Positions 1 through 9,290 of a stretch of DNA of 64,000 nucleotides are shown here, in pieces. The notes below the pieces were generated by a model. It did no database searches. It saw only the letters and a program-made list of their open reading frames with translations, and was not told where the DNA came from. Made by a program: the position numbers and the translations under genes. Source of the DNA: Enoplolaimus lenunculus (lineage: Eukaryota; Nematoda; Enoplea; Enoplida; Thoracostomopsidae); assembly GCA_030248215.1 (NCBI GenBank), contig JASANG010002166.1:1-64000 (forward strand), given 5' to 3'. Position 1 is the stretch's first letter; each line of letters opens with the position of its first letter.

Positions 1-640
1 ATTATTCCTGGGTTTGTAGGGAAAATCTGAAGCATAGGTTTTGGTTGGAAAACGGGAAAAGTGGAAAATTTGAACGCCTTGATTTTCCCTTGGTTGGCAG
101 GGAAAATCTGTAGTGTAAAAGTTTGTTTGGAAAACGGGAAAAGTGGAAATTTTAAAAGCTTACCTTATTCCTGGGTTGGTAGGGAAAATCTGAAGCATAG
201 GTTTTGGTTGGAAAACGGGAAAAGTGGAAAATTTGAACGCCTTGATTTTCCCTTGGTTGGTAGGGAAAATCTGTAGTGTAAAAGTTTGTTTGGAAAACGG
301 GAAAAGTGGAAATTTTAAAAGCTTACATTATTTCTGGGTTGGTAGGGAAAATTTGAAGCATAGGTTTTGGTTGGAAAACGGGAAAAGTGGAAAATTTAAA
401 AGCCTAGATTTTCCCTTGGTTGGTAGGGAAAATCTGCAGCATAGGTTTTGATTGGAAAACGGGAAAATTGGAAAATTTAAACGCCTAAATTTACCCTGGG
501 TTGGTAGGAAAATTCTGAAGCATTGGTTTTGTTTTTAAAACGGGAAAAGTGGAAAATTTCTACGTCTAGATTTCCCCTTGGTTGGAAAGGAAAATCTAAA
601 GCATAGGTTTTGTTTGGAAAATGGGAAAAGTAGTAAATTC
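1..640 (+). repeat. Satellite array, forward block with 163-bp dimer period
   Basis: About eight ~81-bp units. Two alternating variants give a 163-bp higher-order period: one ends in a CTTGATTTTCCC-type segment, the other in a CTTACCTTATTCC-type segment. The first unit is cut by the window edge. Similarity falls toward 640, where unrelated sequence begins. Confidence 0.85.
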
Positions 641-1154
641 CAATGGAATGATTTAACAACACATAGCAGATATTTGCTAAAATTAACAAGTTAAATATCA
701 TTTCAACGACCTGATTTCACCTCACCTGCGGCATCATCTCCGGTTCCGGCTACTTTTGTTCACTTCCGGCTCCGGATCTGGCATTTTTCACCTCCGGTTA
801 CATCCTACAAACTAACAGGCAATATATTTCGACGCTGGTCAAAACAAGAAACCGCGGAGCGGAAAAGTGCAATGAACAAAATCTACTTTACAGTTAAACC
901 TAAATGAGCAGAGCATTTATCCGAAATAATACATGACTATTAAATATATCAGATTTGATAGTCCCAGCACAAGATTGGTCAAAACAAGATACCACCGGGT
1001 GGCCCAGTATTATGAGAACATAAGTCTGTTAACAAAGTCGACGCTTTGAGTGACGCCTTAAGGTTGTAAAAAAGTTTTAATTTGTTTTAAAGACGTTGTT
1101 GGCTAATGGCCGGAAAGACGAGGAAACATAAATATATCAAATTTGGTCGTCGCT
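641..1154. repeat. Left non-satellite segment of the palindrome, with a hAT-like fragment
   Basis: Bases 661-1010 recur in inverted orientation at 4286-4665. Bases about 715-825 contain CCGGTTCCGG- and CCTCCGG-rich sequence ending near GGTTACATCC. This resembles the interior and end of the CAGGGTGCAACCGG family seen whole at 61428-61787. I see no gene. Confidence 0.6.
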
Positions 1155-2455
1155 GACTTCCAACCCAGGGTAAATCTAGGCGTTTTCATTTTCCACTTTT
1201 CCCATTTTTCAACCAAAACCTATGCTTCATATTTTCCCTACCAACCTAAGGTGAATCTAGGCCTTTAAATTTTCCACTTTTCCCATTCTCCAACCAAAAC
1301 CTATGCTTCAGATTTTCCCTACCAACAGGACCATAATTTTCACTTCCGTACAAACAAAGGTGAATCTAGGCCTTTAAATTTTCCACTTTTCCGGTTTTCC
1401 AACCGAAACCTATGCTTCAGATTTTCCCTACCAACCTAAGGTAAATCTAGGCCTTTAAATTTTCCACTTTTCCCGTTTTCCAACCAAAACCGATGCTTCA
1501 GATTTTCCCTACCAACCTAAGGTAAATCTAGGCCTTTAAATTTTCCACTTTTCCCGTTTTCCAACCAAAACCTATGCTTCAGATTTTTCCTACCAACCTA
1601 AGGTAAATCTAGGCCTTTAAATTTTCCACTTTTCCCATTTTCCAACCAAAACCTATGCTTCATATTTTCTCCTACCAACCTAAGGTAAATCTAGGCCTTT
1701 AAATTTTCCACTTTTTCCCGTCTTTCCAACCAAAATCTATACTTCAGACTTTCCCTACCAAGCCAGGGCTAAATCTAAGCATTGAAATTTTCCACTTTTC
1801 CCGTTTTCCAACCAAAACCTTTGCCTTACGCTTGAATTTTCCACTTTTCCCGTTTTCCAACCGAAACCACCTCTTCTTCAGGTTTTCCCTCCCTACCCAC
1901 AGCGAAAAAATCTAGGCATTAGAATTTTCCACTTTTCCCGTTTTTCCAACACAAAACCTATGCTTCAGATTTTCCCTACCAACCTAGAGGTAAATCTAGG
2001 CCTTTAAATTTTCCACTTTTCCCATTCTCCAACCAAAACCTATGCTTCAGATTTTCCCTACCAACCCGAAAGGTAAATCTAGGCCTTTAAATTTTCCACT
2101 TTTCCCGTTTTCCAACCAAAACCTATGACTTCAGATTTAATTCAAAACCGTCCCACTCTCCCATTTTCACCAAAAAAACCACATCTTCCCTACCAACCTA
2201 AGGTAAATCTAGGCCTTTAAATTTTTCCACTTTTCCCGTTTTCCAACCAAAACCTATGCTTCAGATTTTCCCTACCAACCTAAAAACCACCCCACACCAC
2301 CAGACCCACCAAAAAACAAGCCAAACCACCCCCCGACACGAACCAGCCAACCTCCCACCAACCAGGTAAATCTAGGCCTTTAAATTTTCCATTATTTTTC
2401 CCGTTTTCCAAGCCAAAACCTATGCTTCAAGATTTATAATCCATACCAACGAACG

Positions 2456-2854
2456 GAAATCTAATCTCACGATCCGCTTATCAAACTACGCTGTACCTCA
2501 TCAGAGTGCTTTGGCCAAGTTCTTTTAAGGGCGAACAGTAGATAAAGCTATTACTAAGACGCCCATGTACTATAAAGACCTCTAGTAATACGCTTATCTA
2601 CTGTTACGCCTAAAGTAACATTGGCCAAAGTTGAAAGCAACTATACAATAAGGATCTAGCGCGCCTTTAAAGTAACTATGCCAGATTCCCGCAAAAAGAC
2701 ATTTCCTCTCCAAACGATGCCTACGCGAGACTTCCATACTTTTCACTGTTAAATATATTCCAACCAATTTTAACCTCACGCTTCATTTTTATTCCCTACC
2801 GTATGCCCTAATGGAAAAAATCTAGGCCTTTAGAATTTTCCTTACGCAACTTAG
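2456..2854. other. Spacer at the centre of the palindrome
   Basis: About 400 bp of non-satellite sequence separate the two inner satellite blocks. They hold a short TIR element (2513-2626). Bases 2480-2511 are the reverse complement of sequence that follows another copy of the same element family at 6172-6215. I see no gene. Confidence 0.5.
2513..2626. mobile_element. Short TIR element (GGCC...TTACTTTAAGG family) at the palindrome centre
   Basis: The ends read GGCCAAGTTCTTTTAAGGGC and, in reverse complement, GGCCAATGTTACTTTAGGCG. These match the terminal inverted repeats of the elements at 5651-6119 and 24024-24212. It is 114 bp long and non-coding. No clear target-site duplication is visible. 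Confidence 0.6.
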
Positions 2855-4669
2855 GGAAACCTCTCTTGAAGCATAGGTTTTGGTTGGAAAACGGGAAAAG
2901 TGGAAAATTTAAAGGCCTAGATTTACCTTAGGTTGGTAAAACGACGAAAAACACACCAGGAAAAAAATTAACCTAGTTTTGTTAAAACAGAAAAAATAGG
3001 TGAGAAAATCTGAAGCATCGGTTTTGGTTGGAAAACGGGAAAAGTGGAAAATTTAAAGGCCTAGATTTACCTTAAGGTTGCGGGGCAAAAAATAAACCAT
3101 AGGTTTCGGTTGGAAAACGGGAAAAGTGGAAAATTTAAGGCCTAGATTTTTACCTTCGGTTGGTAGGGGAAAATCTGAAGCATAGGTTTTGGTTGGAAAA
3201 TGGGAAAAGTGGAAAATTTAAAGGCCTAGATTTACCCTGGCTTGGTAGGGAAAATCTGAAGCATTGATTTTGGTTGGAAAATGGGAAAAGCGGAAAATTC
3301 TAATGCCTAGATTTTTTCGCTGGGTTTGTAGGGAAAACCTGAAGCAAAGGTTTCGGTTGGAAAACGGGAAAAGTGGAAAAATTCAAGCGTAAGGCATAGG
3401 TTTTGAGTTGGAAAAACGGGAAAAGTGGAAAATTTTAATGCTTAGATTTACCCTGGCTTGTTAGGGAAAGTCTGAAGTATAGATTTTGGTTTGGAAAACG
3501 GGAAAAGTGGAAAATTTAAAGGCCTAGATTTACCTTAGGTTGGTAGGGAAAAATATGAAGCATAGGTTTTGGTTGCAGAAGAATGGGAAAAGTGGAAAAT
3601 TTAAGAGGGCTAGATTTACCTTAGGTTGGTAGGGAAAAAAAAAAAAAAACAAAAACAACGAAAACAAGGAAAAAAAGCCATCTTACCTTAGGTTTGGCTT
3701 GGTAAAGAGGGGAAAATCTGGAAAGCAGAGAGCCTATTGGAAAACGGGAAAAGGAAAATAAGCCCCTACCAGGAATCAAAAGGCAAAAACGTAAAAGCGA
3801 GAATTAAAGCCTAGATACCTAGGTTTGGTAGTAGGAAAATCTGAATCTGAACCATCTACGAACATGAATTTTGGTTTGGAAAAAACGGGAAAAGTGGAAA
3901 ATTTAAAGGCCTAGATTTACCTTAGAAAAAACAACAAACAAAACAAAAGAAAAAACGACGTTGGTAGGGAAAATCTGAAGCATAGGTTTTGGTTGGAGAA
4001 CGGGAAAAGTGGAAAATTTAAAGGCCTAGATTTACCTTAGGTTGGTAACAAGTGGGAAAATATGAAGCATAGGAAATGGTAGAAAAATGGGAAAGGGGGA
4101 AAAAAAAACCCCCAGAACCACACCCGGGATAAAGACACCGACGCCCCCACCTGCCATATGTAAGTACCTCCTCAAATCCCGCCACAAACCACCACAAACC
4201 TTATAAGAACAAATAAAAGCTTATTTCCAACCTAAAGCATCCACCCAAAGCACCGGCCTGCTAACCAGAGGTACTCACACAGAGACCTGGGCGACCCGAT
4301 CTTGTTTTGACCAATCTTGTGCTGCGACTATCAAATCTTGCCATATATTTAATAGTCATGTATTATTCCGGATAAATGCTCTGCTCATTTAGCGTTTAAC
4401 TGTAAAGTAGATTTTGTTCATTGCACTTTTCCGCTCCGCGGTTTCTTGTTTTGACCAGCGTCGAAAAATATTGCCTGTTAGTTTGTAGGAGGCAACCGGA
4501 GCGGAGGGTGCTAAATTGAGCTGTAATGCCAGGATCCGGAGCCGAGAAGAGAACAAAAGTAGCCGGAACCGGAGATGATGCCGCAGGTGAGGTGAAATCA
4601 GGTCAAAATAACGTCTAAATGATATTTAACGGCACTTTTAATATTCAACAAATATTTGCTATGTGTTGT

Positions 4670-5100
4670 TAATACCAAAACCCCCCCAAACAAAACACAG
4701 ACCTCCAACCATCATTCCAGGGGAATTTACTACTTTTCCCATTTTCCAAACAAAACCTATGCTTTAGATTCCCCTCCCAAAAAAAGGGGAAATCGAGACG
4801 AAAAAACTACCCTCCCCCCCCTTAAAAAAAAAACAACCCATGCATCACAACGACCCACCAACCATCAGACCGTGGTAAATTTTCCACTCCCGAAAAACAA
4901 AACCAATGCCGAATTCCACCAACCCAGGGTAAGCAGGCGTTTAAATTTTCCAATTTTCCCGTTTTCCAATCAAAACCTATGCTGCAGATTCCCACCCCCC
5001 CCCCCCCCCCCCCCCAAAAAACCACCCCCCAAACAAACACACCCCCACAAAACAACCAACCACCCCCCACCAACCCACCCACCCCACCCCCCCCCCCCCT

Positions 5101-5136
<36 letters not shown>

Positions 5137-5160
5137 ACCCCCCCCCGTTTTCCAACCAAA
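4670..5160. repeat. Homopolymer-rich degraded block with long C runs
   Basis: Satellite sequence is interrupted by runs of C (about 4989-5015 and 5086-5147), runs of A and CCACCC-type filler. The matching left arm (about 160-660) has none of this. Unidirectional homopolymer insertion in one arm only suggests consensus error or unresolved sequence rather than biology, though C-rich DNA that can form quadruplex or i-motif structures cannot be excluded. Confidence 0.6.
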
Positions 5161-5650
5161 ACCTATGCTTCAAATTTTCCCTACAAACCCAGGAATAATG
5201 TAAGCTTTTAAAATTTCCACTTTTCCCGTTTTCCAAACAAACTTTTACACTACAGATTTTCCCTACCAACCAAGGGAAAATCAAGGCGTTCAAATTTTCC
5301 ACTTTTCCCGTTTTCCAACCAAAACCTATGCTTCAAATTTTCCCTACCAACCCAGGAATAATGTAAACTTTTAAATTTTCCACTTTTCCCGTTTTCCAAA
5401 CAAACTTTACACTACAGATTTTCCCTACCGAACCAGGGAATATACAGGCTTATGAATTTTCCACTTTTCCGCAGCAAAACCTATGCCCGCGATTTTTCCT
5501 ACCAACCAGTGAAAAATCAGGTCGTCATACAGGAGTGGCTGCGATGCACTCCTGGTCGTAAGTTTTCCACCCTGTAAAAGTGGAAGCCCCTGATCTATAC
5601 ATGGGCCGACTCATGAAATCATTTTTGCAACGCTTAGGCTTAGGCTTAGT

Positions 5651-6119
5651 GGCCAATGTTACCCTAAAGGACGTCCCATTTTCCCGGAACAGAAATGTAC
5701 CAGGAGTATATACAAAAAATATAATTGGGACAGATGAGACAGCAGGACAGATGGCACAGTTAGAACAGATGGGACAGATTGGACAGTTGGGACAGATGGA
5801 ACAGTCGGGACAAATGGGACAGATCGAACAGTTTCGACAGATTGACAGATGGGACAGTTGAGACAGATTGGACAGTTGGGACAGATGTAACAGTCGGGAC
5901 AAATAGGACAGTTTGGACAGATGGGACAGATTGACAGTTGGTACACATGGGACAAACGGGACAGTTGGTACAGATGGAACAAACCGGACAGATGGAACTG
6001 TTGGGACAGATGGGACAGTTGGTACAGATGGGACAGTTGGGACAAACGGGACAGTTGGGACGGATGGGACAGATGGGACAAATCGGGAAATTGGGACGGC
6101 CTTTATAGTAACATGGGCC
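5651..6119. mobile_element. TIR element carrying a minisatellite, with near-perfect 8-bp target duplication
   Basis: The left end reads GGCCAATGTTACCCTAAAGG and the right end, reverse complemented, GGCCCATGTTACTATAAAGG, giving inverted termini of about 25 bp. The flanks GGCTTAGT (5643-5650) and GTCTTAGT (6120-6127) look like an 8-bp target-site duplication with one mismatch. The interior (about 5728-6095) is a ~10-bp minisatellite based on GGGACAGATT and GGGACAGTTG. The element lies inside the remains of a related element (about 5590-5650 and 6128-6171). No transposase is encoded. Confidence 0.7.
5728..6095 (+). repeat. GGGACAGATT/GGGACAGTTG minisatellite
   Basis: A decamer with the core GGACAG is repeated about 35 times with point variation, for example TGGGACAGATTGGACAGTTG. 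Because the period is not a multiple of three, all frames stay open and give spurious repeat-bearing ORFs on both strands. These should not be called genes. Confidence 0.85.
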
Positions 6120-6127
6120 GTCTTAGT

Positions 6128-6171
6128 AATACGCTTTATCTACTGTTACGCCCCTTAAAGTAACATTGGCC
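6128..6171. mobile_element. Right end of an outer TIR element interrupted by 5651-6119
   Basis: The sequence TCTACTGTTACGCCCCTTAA followed by AGTAACATTGGCC is a right terminus of the same family. Its interior would continue to the left, at about 5590-5650, across the nested element. The TTAGGC-rich sequence just left of 5650 (CGCTTAGGCTTAGGCTTAGT) fits the interior of this family. Confidence 0.5.
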
Positions 6172-8319
6172 AGACAAAGCAACTCTGATGAGGTACAGCG
6201 TAGTTTGAATAAGCATCGTTGCAATTTACGTTTCAACGTTGTTGGAATTGTATTCATTAAAATTTTTTGAACAACTTTGCGACGCTTGTAACTGCGTATG
6301 GGATAATGGAAAATTAGTTTCGAAGAATGGAATTAAAATATTCGTTTAGAAGATGTATCATTTATAACAAATCAATGACTGAAGGTTCAAGTCGGCAGCC
6401 CAAAGACTGTGGTACCTGTTTTCTCATTTAGGCCACTGCCGCCATGTTCAGGGTCGTGACTATGTGGTTCGAACCCTCTCCACTTCCAAACCAGAAAAAT
6501 AGTCCCCCCTGAGAAAGTTCGAGTGTGACATGTCAAGGCGCCGCCCTGCATGACGCCGAATGTTGTCAAGAATTTTTCCGAAAGTATATCCAGCGCAGTC
6601 CTTCATGTTTTCCGTATCAAGAGACGGATAATAAACCCCTGTCAGGGTTGTCTCGGAAGAGTTGAACAACCGGTCGTGAGGAGTATCGTGGTGGGTTGTG
6701 ACTTACTGGGGGGGCAACTACATTTTGGCACCCCCCAAATTTAAAATAAATTTGCACTAGCAATTGGCGGTGAATGAATCTTTACAAAATAGGCTCCACG
6801 GGCCTACACCAACTGAGTTCAAATTCGACTCCGCCAGAATCAAGCGTGCGACTCAGTGAGTCAAATTTGACTCTGGCGTTGTCGAATTGGACTCAGTTTG
6901 TGTAGTCTCGTAGTGCCTATTTCGGAGACAGTAATTTGACTCAGCATTTTTGCAGTGTACCGCGAAGCAGATGTGACTTAACGAAATTGTTATTTGCAGA
7001 TATTCTGAAACCCAAATTAAAACACCTGATAACGCGCGGTCTTGTAGTTTACCATGTTCACTTTGCAGAAACACAGGTGCACTCTCAAAAATCTCACTAA
7101 ACAATTGACGTTAGCAAACGCACAACACGAAAATAAGACTGAAAGTATACTTTCGGATGAAGTATGAAAATCTTTTTACTCTTCGCTCTATAGCAAATTG
7201 AAAATGGCAAAGAAACGGAATTTTGTTTAGGGCAAAAATGGGCAAACTTGGCAATCTGATACACCCCCGGTTAGGGAGTTCGAGAGGCGCTTCTTCCGGC
7301 ACTGGGTATGTCTTCGACCCTAGGCCATAATTTAGCTATAGATACAAAGCTGCATGCCGATTTATAAAACAGTATTGAGGATCGGAGTTAATTATATTTG
7401 AATTTTTTTATGACTTCCGCTGGTCATTTTACGCCCAAATTTGAATTTTTGAAAATTCGGTTTTAAGGCCTAAAATCCACTCTCAATTGGGACTGAAATT
7501 TTTTGTCAAAAGTTAAGATATTACACATCGTTTGATGCAGATTGCAGAGCTAAGTAAAATAGTGTTACATTTTGTGCCATCAGACGTTCGGTTAACGAAT
7601 TATATATGCCAACTAACAGTTTTGGCGCACTGCTAGCGACTTGGGTTGGCGCCAAATCAGTTATTTTTTCAACACAAGTTAATCAATCGTTTAATTGTGG
7701 AATATTTAACATCATTCGACTCAGCTCTACGAATTGCGTCGAATGATATATTATTTGTCTAAGTTTTGGTGAAAAAAACTTTTTGGGTCCCAACACAAGG
7801 TGGGTCCATGATATCTTAAAAATAGAATTTTTTCAAACATTCAAATTTGGAAGCGAAATGATCCTGGGACGTCATGGAAAGTTCAGATATGTAAAAAAAG
7901 TTTTAAAATCAAACCATTTTTGAGCAAACGCCATCTGTGAGCATAACAGAAAAGTTCCTAAGAAGCGTCCAATATTATGGGGTATGAGAAATCACATCGG
8001 CGGCCCAGTTTGGTCATAATCCACCCCCGAGAAGTTAGAATAAACGTTTTTTTCTACTGAAAATATATAGTTTTGTGACCTTCTTATTTCTAGTTAATGC
8101 TTGAAAGTTGAATAAAACGATTTTGACCACGAATACAATTCTCATGAGATCTCAGAGTTGACGAAGATACGGCGCAATATTTCGCATTTGTTTCTTGGTT
8201 TGGCTGGCAGCGAAAGAACCTATCCGATATATGCAATATATGCCCTTTATCAAAAATTAACTTGAAGCAAAATGTTTTCAATATTGCTGAATGTCGTATA
8301 GTATTACGTTGCTTTGATG
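6172..8319. other. Intergenic, no recognisable gene
   Basis: AT-rich sequence with only short open frames. None shows splice-bounded exons, a known domain or codon regularity. Near 6460-6475 a GTGGTTCGAACCC box resembles a tRNA B box, but no convincing A box precedes it. Otherwise I see nothing to annotate. Confidence 0.5.
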
Positions 8320-8624
8320 CAGGGGCGTAGCTTGGAATTCATTTCGAAAGGGTACAATAATTATGTTAGATAATTTTTACAAGAGAACGTATCGACCGAT
8401 AACTGTTTTATCTTTGTGAGCCAGAACGCGAATCGAAACCAGCTTAAAATGCGTTTCGCTTCCGCAAGTTCGAGTAATTTTAACACGCCCGGAGGCAGCT
8501 CGCGTTCCAGGGAGCTAAACATTTTTCACCAGTGGAAAACAATAGTTTTTATGACTTACAAGCAAGGTTGAAAATTTTCTATTGGAAGCTGAGGCCCCGT
8601 CCCCACCCTGGCTACGGGCCTTAA
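8320..8624. mobile_element. hAT-like MITE (GCGTAGCC family), copy 1
   Basis: The left end is CAGGGGCGTAGCTTGGAATT. The right end contains CCACCCTGGCTACGGGCC, roughly its reverse complement. The flanks CTTTGATG (8312-8319) and TTTTGATG (8625-8632) are a likely 8-bp target duplication with one mismatch. The interior motif CAAGGTTGAAAATTTTC also occurs, inverted, in the element at 12084-12248. No coding capacity. Confidence 0.6.
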
Positions 8625-8632
8625 TTTTGATG

Positions 8633-9092
8633 AGACATACTTCGTATATCTTCTTGTATGCGTCCGTGTTTCAATCATTCGATGTTGTTACTGAAATTAG
8701 GGTGTTTTGGTTTCGGTTCTGGCCAGTCCTTGATTTCATATTTTGGCACGTTTGTGTATTTGTCGAATTTGGTTTGTTGATTAACCCTTTGTAGCTGGTG
8801 TGACGTGGGACTGCACTAATTTGAAAAGATCGTTGTTTTGAACCACCATGAGCGTACCAAGGGTGCAACAAAAGGGTCGTATTTACCAGATTTCAAATTG
8901 ATTTTGTCAAAGGCATTGTCTGGTCGAATCATCGTTAATGATTTATCAATTCCATTTTAAGGGTCACTATTTTAGTTGTTGCTTTCGCTGCCAGACCGCA
9001 ACTAATTCAGCTTGCTAATTCAAATTTCTGGCTTGGCAACGGAAACCAAGTTTAATAGAAACTGACAGAGTCGCGGAAAGCCAAGCCGTCGG
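8633..9092. other. Intergenic, no recognisable gene
   Basis: Only short, overlapping open frames on both strands with no domain or splice support. Confidence 0.4.
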
Positions 9093-9290
9093 CCGAAATT
9101 GCAAATTGTAACGGCATTTGTAAAATTGCAAATTGCAACTGCATTTGTAAAATTGCAATTTGCAACTGCATTTGTAAAATTACAAATTGCAACTGCATTT
9201 GTAAAATTGCAAATTGCAACTGCATTTGTAAAATTGCAAATTGCAACTGCATTTGTAAAATTGCAAATTGCAAACGCGTTTGTAACATTG
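9093..9290 (+). repeat. 27-bp tandem array, about seven units
   Basis: The unit is AAATTGCAAATTGCAACTG plus CATTTGTA, present about seven times with few substitutions; the first and last copies are more divergent. The period is a multiple of three, so both strands carry open frames with a nonapeptide repeat (for example TAFVKLQIA on the plus strand). No start, splice or domain context suggests these are translated. Confidence 0.9.

Larger units (their letters stand above)
1..5515. repeat. Large inverted repeat made of ~81-bp satellite arrays
   Basis: An ~81-bp unit (GGTTGGTAGGGAAAATCTGA, then AGCATAGGTTTTGGTTGG, a GGGAAAAGTGG core and an AGGCCTAGATTTACC end) is repeated in four blocks of alternating orientation: forward about 1-640, reverse about 1155-2455, forward about 2855-4110, reverse about 4720-5515. 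Non-satellite segments 661-1010 and 4286-4665 are reverse complements of each other. The whole is therefore a palindrome centred near 2660, and it runs off the left edge of the window. In the first block two unit variants alternate, giving a 163-bp higher-order period. Open frames here are by-products of the repeat. The right arm has many small indels and homopolymers, so an assembly fold-back is possible. Confidence 0.85.

Noticed and set aside
4656-5302. Open frames of 75-180 codons rich in Pro or Gly on both strands
   Set aside because: They are translations of the satellite and of C/G runs, mirror each other on opposite strands, and have no splice or start context.
5525-6163. Several Ser/Leu/Cys- or Gly/Thr-repeat open frames up to 140 codons
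   Set aside because: All frames on both strands stay open because of the decamer minisatellite; the repeats are not a protein family.
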